Translations under genes and position numbers: made by a program
Assembly (NCBI GenBank): GCA_018241985.1
Contig: JAFECV010000030.1
Location: 1-10,888 of the forward strand
Reading direction: 5' to 3'
DNA length: 10,888 nucleotides
DNA from: Pseudomonadota bacterium
GTDB lineage: Bacteria > Pseudomonadota > Gammaproteobacteria > Burkholderiales > Burkholderiaceae_C
Notes under the pieces: model-generated
What the model saw: only the letters and a program-made list of their open reading frames with translations
Database searches by the model: none
What the model was told of the DNA's origin: nothing
Shown here: positions 1-7,306 of the stretch, piece after piece
How the letters are laid out: the number at the start of each line of letters is the position of its first letter
How positions within the stretch are numbered: position 1 is the first letter of the stretch

Positions 1-997
<997 letters not shown>

Positions 998-1004
998 GCC
1001 CTCG

Positions 1005-1010
1005 ATTCTA
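1005..1010 (-). promoter_or_regulatory. -10-like element (TAGAAT) 7 nt before the glnS ATG
   Basis: Reading the minus strand, TAGAAT is followed by the 7 nt CGAGGGC and then the glnS ATG. A sigma-70 start site would fall on or next to the ATG, so the transcript would be leaderless or nearly so. No convincing -35 hexamer is seen 16-18 nt upstream. GAGGG sits too close to the ATG to be a normal Shine-Dalgarno site. Inference from spacing only. Confidence 0.45.
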
Positions 1011-1184
1011 GGCGGGGCGCCGCGCGACGCCCTGCGCGGTGCCCCGTCCGGTGGATTGGCGGCCCGGTCGCGTTACGTCTGGTAAAGGAATTCACGGGGC
1101 GCCGGTCATCGGCTTCACGCGGGCGGCGTTCAATAGAGCAAAGAGCGGCAGAAGGCCGTTCTGGGTGCGATCAAGGAGATCACG

Positions 1185-1541
1185 ATGAAGACCCGCCGTT
1201 CCATCCCCGCCGCCGCTGCGGTCGCCGCGCTCGCGCTGGCCGGCCTCTGCGCAGCCGGCACGGCCCAGGCGCATCTCGACGTGTCCGTGGGCATCGGTCT
1301 GCCGGGCATCGCCTTCGGGGTTCCCGCGCCGGTCTACGTCGCGCCGCCGCCGGTGTACGTGGCCCCGGCCCCGGTCTACGTTCCGCCGCCGCCGGTGTAT
1401 GTCCGGCCGCGCGCCGTCTACGTGGCTCCTTATCCGGTTTACAGGGCGGGTTGGGTGCCGCCGTACTACGGCGGGTATGGCTGGCGTGAGCGCCACGAAT
1501 GGCGCGAACACCGCTGGCACCACGATCACGACCGCCACTGA
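1185..1541 (+). CDS. Small exported PXPV-repeat protein
   Basis: A 118-residue protein that looks secreted or periplasmic. Residues 1-29 are a classical signal peptide: basic MKTRR, a long Ala/Leu core, and AQA followed by His30 as the likely signal peptidase I cut. The Cys22 context does not fit a lipobox. Residues 47-86 carry a 7-residue repeat with V-Y-V at 50, 57, 64, 71 and 78, rich in proline and alanine. This is the PXPV-repeat pattern common in betaproteobacterial small secreted proteins. The tail is aromatic and charged, ending in a His/Asp cluster (HHDHDRH), which could bind metal; that is speculation. An AAGGAG site lies 6 nt before the ATG and fixes the start. It is transcribed divergently from glnS and stands alone. 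Function of the family is not established. Confidence 0.88.
   Translation: MKTRRSIPAAAAVAALALAGLCAAGTAQAHLDVSVGIGLPGIAFGVPAPVYVAPPPVYVAPAPVYVPPPPVYVRPRAVYVAPYPVYRAGWVPPYYGGYGWRERHEWREHRWHHDHDRH
1323..1442 (+). repeat. In-gene 21-bp (7-codon) tandem repeat encoding PxPVYVx
   Basis: About five to six degenerate copies of a 21-bp unit encode the P/A-P-V-Y-V heptads (V-Y-V at residues 50-52, 57-59, 64-66, 71-73 and 78-80, then V-Y at 85-86). The period is exactly 7 codons in every step, so copy number could change without a frameshift. The copies differ at synonymous and some amino-acid positions, so the array is not freshly expanded. Confidence 0.8.
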
Positions 1542-1647
1542 GCGTCGGTTGCAGGCGGTTGCTGTCTCGCGGTCGGAGGGCGGCGGCGCTGCGCTGACTT
1601 TTCTCTGTCGGGGCTGACGCCGGCAGGCCTTCGGCCGGCCCGAACCC

Positions 1648-2328
1648 TCACTGCCCGAAGCGCGGCCCGGTCTTCAGGAACTCCAGTTCCGCCGCGCTGC
1701 TGCTGCGCCCGAGCGCCGCGTTGCGGTATGGAAAGCGGCCGAAGCGCTCGACGATCTGCAGATGCGTGCGCGCAAAGGAGAGGTTTCCCGCGATCGTCGC
1801 CTTCAGCGACGCCGGCACCTCGGTCGCCAGCGCTTCGAAGCGGCGCACGCATTCGCGCTGCAGCGCGAGGATCTCGGCGTGCATCAGCGGCATGTAGACG
1901 AACACCCGCGCGACCCACGGCAGCCGCTCGTCCGCGTGCTGCGCCAGCATCTCGCCGACCAGCCGCTCGGCCCGCGCATCGCCGGCGAATGCGCGCGCGG
2001 TGCCGCGATGCAGGTTGCGGCTGAACTGGTCGAGCAGCAGGATCAGCGCGAGCCGGCGCTTGGACGGCACCGGGCCGCCCAACCGCTCGCCATCCGGCTC
2101 CGCTTCCCAGCTCTGCAGCCCGCCGTCCAGCGCGCATTCGACCCAGGGGCCGAAGCGTTCGCGGATCTCGCGGTCCTGCTGCTCGCCGCCGCCGAACCAG
2201 AGCGGATCGAGATCGCGGCTCGGCCAGCCGAGGGCGAGGCCGTCGGCGAACCAGTAGTCGAGGATGGCCTGCGCGTGGCGCGGGTCGGCGAGTTCGCCGT
2301 CCGGCGGCGCAGCAGGGGAGTCGGGCAT
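1648..2328 (-). CDS. DUF924 family protein
   Basis: A 226-residue cytoplasmic protein of the DUF924 family, an all-helical TPR-like fold with no established biochemical role. Family landmarks are visible in order: ILDYWFADGL (22-31), a WFGGGEQQDREIRERFG block (44-60), LALILLLDQFSRNLHRGTARAF (93-114), VFVYMPLMHAE (142-152) and the C-terminal ERFGRFPYRNAALGR (194-208). Length matches the usual 180-230 residues. It starts 2 nt after the TGA of the LytTR regulator gene, so it is the last gene of that operon and probably translationally coupled. No sequence feature ties its job to the two-component system; the proximity may be only operonic. Confidence 0.9.
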   Translation of the reverse strand: MPDSPAAPPDGELADPRHAQAILDYWFADGLALGWPSRDLDPLWFGGGEQQDREIRERFGPWVECALDGGLQSWEAEPDGERLGGPVPSKRRLALILLLDQFSRNLHRGTARAFAGDARAERLVGEMLAQHADERLPWVARVFVYMPLMHAEILALQRECVRRFEALATEVPASLKATIAGNLSFARTHLQIVERFGRFPYRNAALGRSSSAAELEFLKTGPRFGQ

Positions 2329-2330
2329 GG

Positions 2331-3161
2331 TCACATCGCCTTGAACAGATTCGCGTAGAGCCGGCTGACCGCGATCGTGTCCCCCCGTCCGCGCAGCGTC
2401 AAGTTCAGGCGACCGGCGTCGTCGCGCCGCACCGAGGCGATGGCATCGGCGCGCACCACGGTGCCGCGGTGCACCTGCCAGAAGACTTGGGGGTCGAGCC
2501 GCGGCAGCAGATCCTTGAGCGCCGTGCGCACCAGGTATTCGCGGTCGGCCGTCAGCACCCGCACGTACTTGTCGGCCGCCTCGAAGCAGACCACGTCGGC
2601 GACCGGCACCATCTGGATCGTGTTGCCGACGCCGGCCTGGATCATCCGCAGCGGCGCCGCAGCCTGCGCGGCCGGCGCCGCTGCGGGGGCCAGCAGCGCG
2701 CGCAGACGGTCCACGGCCTGCTCCAGCGTTGCTTCCGAATTCGTAGCAACCTGCGAAGAGGGGACAAGCGTTTGTTGCAGTTTCGCGACGGTTTTCGCGA
2801 GCCGCGCCGGCTGCACGGGTTTCAGCAGGTAGTCGACGGCCTGCGCCTCGAACGCCTGCACCGCGTACTGGTCGTAGGCGGTGACGAACACCAGCGCGGG
2901 GAAGGGCTTGCCGGTCGCGTGTTCGGGCGGCCACGCGTCCGCGAGTTCCGCCGCCGCGTCCAGGCCGCTCAGGCCGGGCATGCGCACGTCGAAGAACAGC
3001 ACCTCCGGCGCGAGCGCGAGCGTGCGCGCCACCGCCGACGCGCCGTCGCCGACCACCGCGGCAATCTCGAGTTCGGGCCAGGCGCGCGCCAGTTCGCCCT
3101 GCAGCGCGGCGGCGAGCAGCGGCTCGTCTTCGGCAATCAGCGCGGTGGGCGGCATCGGCAC
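2331..3161 (-). CDS. LytTR-family response regulator (AlgR/LytR type)
   Basis: A 276-residue two-domain transcription factor. The receiver domain (about 5-130) has the acidic pair E11-D12, the phospho-acceptor Asp58 in LFFDVRMPGLSG, Thr94 in FVTAYD and Lys114 in DYLLKPV, so it should be phosphorylatable. A low-complexity Ala/Pro linker (about 160-170) leads to a LytTR DNA-binding domain (about 172-275) with FEAADKYVRV, YLVRTALKDLLPRL, FWQVHRGTVV and ending AVSRLYANLF. The partner kinase is very likely the LytS-like gene two positions upstream. Start choice: a GGAG lies 6 nt before the GTG at 3161 and 12 nt before an in-frame ATG at 3155, so GTG is preferred. The start is 12 nt after the hydroxylase stop. 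Direct repeats bound by LytTR proteins were looked for upstream of the operon but none was convincing. Confidence 0.93.
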   Translation of the reverse strand: MPMPPTALIAEDEPLLAAALQGELARAWPELEIAAVVGDGASAVARTLALAPEVLFFDVRMPGLSGLDAAAELADAWPPEHATGKPFPALVFVTAYDQYAVQAFEAQAVDYLLKPVQPARLAKTVAKLQQTLVPSSQVATNSEATLEQAVDRLRALLAPAAAPAAQAAAPLRMIQAGVGNTIQMVPVADVVCFEAADKYVRVLTADREYLVRTALKDLLPRLDPQVFWQVHRGTVVRADAIASVRRDDAGRLNLTLRGRGDTIAVSRLYANLFKAM

Positions 3162-3173
3162 GGCGGACTCCGT

Positions 3174-4130
3174 TCAGGCCATCGGCGTTCGCATCGGCAA
3201 GCCGGCGGGGCCGTCGGTTCCCGCGGTCGGCGACGCAACGGCCGCGCGGGCGCGCAGTTCCTCGGTGGTCTCGCCCGGCCCGTCGGCGCGCCAGCCCGGC
3301 GGCTTGAACAAATGACCCCAGACGGCCCGTGCCGAGCGCGCGCCGCGCAAGTCGCGCCAGAGCGCGATCCACGGCGCAAATTCGATCTTGAACAGGTTGT
3401 GGCCGACGACCGGCGTCACCAGCCCATAGCGGCACGGCACGTCGGCGCGCTCGGCGATGCAGGTGCCGAACAGCCGGTCGAACACGATCAGCACGCCGCC
3501 GTAGTTGCCGTCGAGGTATTCGAGGTTCGACGCGTGGTGCACGCGGTGCGCCGAGGGCGTGTTCAGCACCCATTCCAGCGGGCCGAGCCGCGGAATCCAG
3601 GTGGCGTGGATCCAGAACTGGTAGAGCAGGTTGAGCGTGAGCATCAGCAGGATCACGCGCGGCGGCATGCCCAGCAGCGGCGTGAGCATGAAGAACAGCA
3701 GCGTGCCGGTGAGCCGGCCGGTCCAGCCGAAGCGGTACGCGGCCGAGAGGTTGAGCTGGTTCGACGAATGATGGATCGAGTGGGTGCACCAGAACCAGCG
3801 CACCCGGTGCGCCGCGCGGTGGTACCAGTAATAGCAGAACTCCTGGCCGACGAAGCACGCGGCCCAGCCGCGCCAGTCGTCCATCGGCAGCGTGAACAGC
3901 CGGTGCTGCCAGAACCAGTCCATCAGGCCGACCCAGAACATCAGCGGCAGCAGCCAGCGCAGCGGGTATTCGCGCACCAGGAAGTCGATCACCGAGATGC
4001 CGGCGGCCCTCCAGTCGTAGGCCGGGCCGCCGCGGCGCGCGTGGCGCCACGACAGCACCAGCGCCTCGGCCAGCGAGGCGGCCAGCACCACGGCCACGGA
4101 GATTTTCAGGACCAGCAGGAGCGCATGCAT
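3174..4130 (-). CDS. Sterol desaturase / fatty acid hydroxylase-family membrane enzyme
   Basis: A 318-residue integral membrane protein of the fatty acid hydroxylase superfamily (PF04116), which uses a di-iron centre and O2 to hydroxylate or desaturate lipids. The three histidine boxes are intact: HRAAH (104-108), HSIHH (117-121) and HRVHH (195-199). His175 in FWIHATWIP is the usual extra ligand region. Hydrophobic segments lie at about 4-26, 57-75, 88-103, 140-175 and 210-222. The last 60 residues are polar with an Ala/Pro-rich tail. Despite the family name, bacterial members often act on fatty acyl, carotenoid or other lipid substrates; nothing here fixes the substrate. It lies between the sensor kinase (62 nt upstream) and the response regulator (12 nt downstream), all co-directional, which suggests co-expression with the signalling pair. 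No clear Shine-Dalgarno site precedes the ATG. Confidence 0.93.
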   Translation of the reverse strand: MHALLLVLKISVAVVLAASLAEALVLSWRHARRGGPAYDWRAAGISVIDFLVREYPLRWLLPLMFWVGLMDWFWQHRLFTLPMDDWRGWAACFVGQEFCYYWYHRAAHRVRWFWCTHSIHHSSNQLNLSAAYRFGWTGRLTGTLLFFMLTPLLGMPPRVILLMLTLNLLYQFWIHATWIPRLGPLEWVLNTPSAHRVHHASNLEYLDGNYGGVLIVFDRLFGTCIAERADVPCRYGLVTPVVGHNLFKIEFAPWIALWRDLRGARSARAVWGHLFKPPGWRADGPGETTEELRARAAVASPTAGTDGPAGLPMRTPMA

Positions 4131-4192
4131 GGCAAGGGATTGTTCACGAAATTCCGATCATCGCGCCAGGGCGGCGGTGCGACGGCGATGGT

Positions 4193-5317
4193 TCAGCGTA
4201 CGTCGGCAGGAACTTGGGCAAACACCCGGTTTTCAAAGGGAAATCGCACTGTAGCCAGCGCCCCACCTTCACGTGCTGCTATTAGTTCAATAGTGGCGGC
4301 GTCGCCGTAGACGGTGCCAAGGCGCTCGCGCACCTGGGCCATGCCGAAGCCGCCGGCGCTGGCTCGCATGCCGTCCGTGGCGCCATCCAGCCCGCCCTTC
4401 GCCCCCGCGCCCAGGCCGACGCCGGTGTCGGCGACTTCCAGCACCAGCCAGCCGCCCTCGCGGCGCGCGCGCACGTCGATGCGCCCGCCGCCCACCTTGG
4501 GCTCGAGCCCGTGCCGGATAGCGTTCTCCACCAGCGGCTGCAGCAGCAGCGTCGGCACCGGATGGCCCTCGAGCTCCGGCGGCAGTTCCAGCGTGTACGC
4601 AAGGCGCGAACCCATGCGCACCGACATCAGTTCGAGGTAGTCGCGCAGCCGATCGAACTCGGCGGCCAGCGGATGCTCGGTGACGCGCGATGCACCCAGC
4701 GTCGCGCGCAGATAGGCGATCAGGTGATCGAGCATCTGCTGCGCCCGGCTTGGGTCGGCCGCGATCAGCGCGCGCAGGTTCGCCAGCGTGTTGAACAGCA
4801 TGTGCGGCTCGAGCTGGGTCTGCAGGAGCTTCAAGCGCGCCTCGGCCGCGAGCCGCTGCGCCTGCTCCACCTGGCCGTGCAGTTGCGACTGCTTGCTTCG
4901 GCTGAAGAAGTAGTAGAAGCCGGCGCCGCCGGCCAGCAGCGACACCAGCCAGGAACTGCGCTGCTCGAGCAGGCCGCGCTGCCAACTCGACCAGCCGAAC
5001 CAGGCGTCGGCGGCGAAGGTGCCGATCAGGTAGCCGCCCGCGATCGCGACCAGCGTCAGCGCGAGGCCCTTGATTCCCGGTGGCCAGCCGGGGCGCGCCG
5101 ACCGGTCCAGCAGGTAGGAGCCCGCTTCGGCGATCGCCCAGATGCTCGAGCCTATGCACAGCGAATACACCAGCGGCACTCGGTACGGCTCGCCCGGCGT
5201 GAACATGTAAACCAGCGCCGACGCCGCGAGGCTCAGCGCCAGCGCCTGCAGATAGTGGTTGGCGAGCCGCACGAAGTCGATGCGGCGGCTGCCGTCCGGC
5301 TTGTCGATCAGGCGCAT
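4193..5317 (-). CDS. LytS/AlgZ-type sensor histidine kinase
   Basis: A 374-residue membrane sensor kinase. The N-terminal part (about 20-140) holds four hydrophobic stretches with almost no extracytoplasmic domain. A coiled coil (about 142-166) leads to the His_kinase domain (PF06580), with phospho-acceptor His172 in QLEPHMLFNTLANL. The ATPase has an N-box LLLQPLVENAIRHGLEP (Asn265), a G1 box DTGVGLG (297-303) and a G2 box GGFGMAQVRERL (322-333). It should phosphorylate the LytTR regulator encoded downstream. The ATG at 5317 gives the natural family N-terminus; the open frame extends back to 5557 but only as a shadow of the 2TM gene. The ribosome site is weak: GAGGAG lies about 20 nt upstream, next to the 2TM stop, so coupling is plausible. 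The last ~34 codons are unusually AT-rich for this window. Confidence 0.92.
   Translation of the reverse strand: MRLIDKPDGSRRIDFVRLANHYLQALALSLAASALVYMFTPGEPYRVPLVYSLCIGSSIWAIAEAGSYLLDRSARPGWPPGIKGLALTLVAIAGGYLIGTFAADAWFGWSSWQRGLLEQRSSWLVSLLAGGAGFYYFFSRSKQSQLHGQVEQAQRLAAEARLKLLQTQLEPHMLFNTLANLRALIAADPSRAQQMLDHLIAYLRATLGASRVTEHPLAAEFDRLRDYLELMSVRMGSRLAYTLELPPELEGHPVPTLLLQPLVENAIRHGLEPKVGGGRIDVRARREGGWLVLEVADTGVGLGAGAKGGLDGATDGMRASAGGFGMAQVRERLGTVYGDAATIELIAAREGGALATVRFPFENRVFAQVPADVR
4278..4297. repeat. AT-rich inverted repeat inside the kinase 3' end
   Basis: CTATT (4279-4283) and AATAG (4289-4293) form a perfect 5-bp inverted repeat around AGTTC, inside the coding 3' end of the kinase. It stands out against the surrounding GC-rich sequence and shares GCTATTAG with a second islet at 10620. 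I recall short palindromic GCTATTA-type repeats as abundant in Comamonadaceae genomes, but this identification is from memory and untested. Confidence 0.4.
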
Positions 5318-5342
5318 CGGCGTGAGTCCGCGGTGCGCCTCC

Positions 5343-5636
5343 TCAAGTGCCGCTCTGGCCGCGCTGCAGGCGCTCGCGTTCGCTTTGCACCAGCCGTGCG
5401 CGCACCGTGCTGCCCGGACCGAACACGAACACCGAGGCCCAGTGCAGCGCCAGCCCGAGGCCCCAGCCGAGCGCGGGGAACAGGTTCCAGTGGCCGCGCC
5501 CGGCGGCGCCGGCGATGAAGAACAGCAGCAGGTTGACCGCCGCATAGACCGCGGCATGCAGGTACCAGCCGAGCTTGGCGCCGGCGCGCTTGTGCGCGAG
5601 GCGATCGATCTCGTCTTGCGACATCGTCGTGTTCAT
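5343..5636 (-). CDS. 2TM domain-containing small membrane protein
   Basis: A 97-residue protein of the 2TM type (PF13239). A polar N-terminus (about 1-20, DEIDRLAHKRAGAK) precedes hairpin helices at about 23-44 (GWYLHAAVYAAVNLLLFFIAGA) and 50-73 (WNLFPALGWGLGLALHWASVFVF). A short basic cytoplasmic tail (RARLVQSERERLQRG) follows. The family is known to occur next to, or fused with, LytS-type kinases and LytTR regulators, and here it directly precedes the kinase (stop 25 nt before the kinase ATG). A helper or anchor role for the sensor is inference. The first ATG (5636) is used; an in-frame ATG at 5624 (Met5) is the alternative and the ribosome site is weak for both. It lies 53 nt after the DUF6622-like gene in the same direction. 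Confidence 0.85.
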   Translation of the reverse strand: MNTTMSQDEIDRLAHKRAGAKLGWYLHAAVYAAVNLLLFFIAGAAGRGHWNLFPALGWGLGLALHWASVFVFGPGSTVRARLVQSERERLQRGQSGT

Positions 5637-5689
5637 GGTTTCAGTTTCTCACGGACGGTGGAACGAGGATCTGGCGCTTTCCAGGCGCT

Positions 5690-6223
5690 TCAGACGCCGG
5701 GCTCGAGCGCGCTCGCGTGCGCGCTCTGCAGCGCGAGCCGCCACAGCCTTGCCGCGCGGGCGGCGAAGGTGCCGCTGAACGCGCCGTACGCCGTGCCGAT
5801 CGCGAGCGCGAAGCCGGCATGCTGCGCGAGCGCAGGGTCCAGCGCCAGCTTCACGCCGACCGCGTACTTGACGCAGAAGATGCCCATCATCAGCACGAGC
5901 GGGACCACGCTGCCGGGGAGCTGGAAGCGGCGGTTCGCCGCGTCGTAGCGCACGCCCGCCGGCAGCGCGCGCAGCAGCACGACGGGCGCCAGCACGGCCG
6001 CGCCGATCGCCCAGCCGGCGAGCGCCAGCGGCCCGCCCGGGGACTGGCCGAACGCCGAGGCCACGCCGTACAGCGACAGGCCGACCATTGCCAGCGGCAG
6101 CAGCGTCGCGCGCGGCAGCTTCACCTGGTGGGGCAGCATCTGCCGCATGCCGAGCCACAGCAGCAGCAGGAACAGCGCGAACACCCAGAGCGGGGTGTGG
6201 ATCAGGATTTGCATCAGCATCAT
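5690..6223 (-). CDS. DUF6622-like integral membrane protein
   Basis: A 177-residue, very hydrophobic inner-membrane protein with about five predicted helices: about 6-26, 40-59, 66-86, 104-125 and 135-155. The N-terminal ILIHTPLWVFALFLLLLWLG followed by R27-Q28 resembles the DUF6622 family, which I know from Burkholderiales; no function is established. The second half has KYAVGVKLALDP and a GTAYGAFSGTFAAR segment. The start is well supported: a GGAGGT site lies 6 nt before the ATG at 6223; Met2 and Met4 are in-frame alternatives. It opens the run of minus-strand genes leading to the two-component system. The 53-nt gap to the 2TM gene allows, but does not prove, co-transcription. Confidence 0.75.
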   Translation of the reverse strand: MMLMQILIHTPLWVFALFLLLLWLGMRQMLPHQVKLPRATLLPLAMVGLSLYGVASAFGQSPGGPLALAGWAIGAAVLAPVVLLRALPAGVRYDAANRRFQLPGSVVPLVLMMGIFCVKYAVGVKLALDPALAQHAGFALAIGTAYGAFSGTFAARAARLWRLALQSAHASALEPGV

Positions 6224-6480
6224 GGTGGTACCTCCATTGGCGGTTCGGGCGGCCTTCCTCGGCCGTCGACGCGACTTTGCGCCGGCCGCGAGCGGCGAGC
6301 CAGCCCGTTGCGACGAATGGCGGCGGGGGCGGCGCGAAATGCGGCCCGGCGGCGCGAATCGGAGCGAATGGCGTGCGCTAAATGGAGGCGCCGCGGCCTT
6401 GTTGGAGATGGCCGGGAACGCGACGCCCGATACGGCTGCCTAACGGAACCGAACCACGCTGCTCTGCCGTTGCGCACGCC
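6224..6480. other. Gene-free stretch between the DUF6622-like gene and the pseudogene
   Basis: About 250 bases with no supportable gene on either strand. Short open frames here give Arg/Ala/Pro-rich low-complexity products typical of shadow frames in GC-rich DNA. I see no tRNA, no clear terminator and no repeat. On the minus strand it could include the eroded 3' end of the gene remnant starting at 6653 as well as the promoter of the DUF6622-like gene, but neither can be pinned down. Confidence 0.5.
6230..6235 (-). promoter_or_regulatory. Strong Shine-Dalgarno site (GGAGGT) for the DUF6622-like gene
   Basis: GGAGGT on the minus strand, 6 nt before the ATG at 6223. It is the best ribosome binding site in this part of the window and decides between three closely spaced in-frame ATGs in favour of the first. 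Confidence 0.75.
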
Positions 6481-6653
6481 CCATGGCCCGTCGCTGGCTG
6501 CCGGCGGGAACGAAGGTCAGGCCCGGCATCGACACCCCCAGGCCGGCGCGAAGTCGCGATGCACCTGGGTCTGCAGCGGCGGCACGGCGGCCTGCACCTG
6601 ATCGGCGCTCGGCACGGTGCGGGCGTTGATCGCTGCAACCTGGAGTTCGTCAT
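6481..6653 (-). pseudogene. Frameshifted remnant of a short protein with a VHRDFAPAWG core
   Basis: A good AAGGAG site (6665-6660) lies 6 nt before ATG 6653, which opens MTNS. One frame over, from 6639, a clear coding stretch reads VAAINARTVPSADQVQAAV, then LQTQVHRDFAPAWG, to about 6535. After a run of five G the sequence continues as VDAG in the first frame, and after one more base (6521) as LTFVPAGSQ in the third. Joined together, these give a plausible protein start: MTNS-x-VAAINARTV...VHRDFAPAWGVDAGLTFVPAGS. I recall this pattern from an uncharacterised bacterial family of roughly 180-200 residues whose C-terminal half carries a HELLEML-like motif. That half is not recognisable here. At least three frame breaks and the missing C-terminus argue for real decay rather than one sequencing error. 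It probably belonged to the upstream minus-strand module. Confidence 0.6.
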
Positions 6654-6795
6654 GGACGTCTCCTTCGCGAGCATCACCCGCGGGTCGATCGATTCCAGCG
6701 TCTAGCCGATGGCCTGTGTCTTGTCGATCCGGCAGAAGAAAAAAGTGACAGCATGGCAATCGTCGTTGTTCTGGAACTCGCGCGAGGCGCAAGGT

Positions 6796-7293
6796 TCAGA
6801 AGATGATCGGCACCGAGACCACGCGGCAGCGCCAATCGAACGTGACGCCTGGCGCCGCGGCGCCGCCGGGCTGCCACGAATACACCGTGATCTGCAGATC
6901 CATGTTCCCCGTTCCCGGCGCGGGGCCGACGGTCTGGTACGTCGTGGTGAGGAAGAACGGGTTGGCGCCACGCGGCGTGGCCACGACATTGGCCGGGTAG
7001 GCGAACGTGAAGCTGGTCCAGCAGAGCGCGTCGCTCAGCAGGAACGTCCGCTGGCCGTTCGATCCGGTCGAATTGGTGCCGTCGACGTCGAGCAGGGTCG
7101 TGTCGTTGCAGCGCTTGCCCGGAAAGATGATGCTGCGCCACGTCGCGCTGCCGTCGTTGGTGCTGAAGGCGCCGACCGGGTACCAGAGGTTGAGGATCTG
7201 CGCGGGGCTGACATCGATGTCATGCCCCGCGATCGCCTCGAGCTGCTTCTTCAGCTCCGCCGCTTTCTTCGCATCGTCAGACTTGGTGGCCAT
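6796..7293 (-). CDS. Hypothetical protein, 165 residues, helical N-terminus then beta-rich
   Basis: Not recognised. Residues 1-22 (MATKSDDAKKAAELKKQLEA) form a charged helix. The rest looks like a beta-sandwich: many alternating hydrophobic/polar strands rich in Thr, Ser, Gly and aromatic residues, such as TWRSIIFPG, RTFLLSDALCWTSFTFAYP, NPFFLTTTYQTVG and MDLQITVYSW, ending in a hydrophobic FDWRCRVVSVPIIF. There are three cysteines (62, 91, 156), no signal peptide and no membrane segment. The start is secure: AAAGGAG lies 6 nt before the ATG, and the stop of the upstream 60-residue gene (TAA) sits inside that site. It is the third gene of the AraC-DUF1360-60aa-165aa series. A structural or binding role is only a guess. 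Confidence 0.8.
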   Translation of the reverse strand: MATKSDDAKKAAELKKQLEAIAGHDIDVSPAQILNLWYPVGAFSTNDGSATWRSIIFPGKRCNDTTLLDVDGTNSTGSNGQRTFLLSDALCWTSFTFAYPANVVATPRGANPFFLTTTYQTVGPAPGTGNMDLQITVYSWQPGGAAAPGVTFDWRCRVVSVPIIF

Positions 7294-7299
7294 GGCTTT

Positions 7300-7306
7300 C
7301 TCCTTT
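7300..7306 (-). promoter_or_regulatory. Shine-Dalgarno site AAAGGAG overlapping the preceding stop codon
   Basis: AAAGGAG on the minus strand, 6 nt before the ATG of the 165-residue protein. It contains part of the TAA stop (7307-7305) of the 60-residue gene, so ribosomes ending there are placed directly on the next start. This supports both small genes as real and co-translated. Confidence 0.75.

Noticed and set aside
1092..1538. 148-residue minus-strand frame opposite the PXPV gene
   Set aside because: Its Arg/His repeat pattern is the mirror of the PXPV DNA repeat; the plus strand has a signal peptide and a Shine-Dalgarno site.
1618..1645. Possible bidirectional terminator between the PXPV and DUF924 genes
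   Set aside because: GGCC-TTC-GGCC gives only a 4-bp clean stem with poor extension and no T-run on either strand.
1648..4050. Single 800-residue minus-strand frame
   Set aside because: Only its last 226 residues are a real gene (DUF924). The rest reads out of frame through the LytTR and hydroxylase genes, which are plainly coding.
2469..4310. 613-residue plus-strand open frame
   Set aside because: Antisense shadow of the LytTR regulator, hydroxylase and kinase end; composition is Arg/His/Gln-rich and featureless.
5318..5557. Upstream extension of the kinase to an earlier start
   Set aside because: The extra 80 residues are a Cys/Arg-rich shadow of the 2TM-domain gene; the family N-terminus fits the ATG at 5317.
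6702..6780. T-rich run (TTTTTT on the minus strand near 6745) as a terminator of the 165-residue gene
   Set aside because: No inverted repeat lies directly before the T-run.
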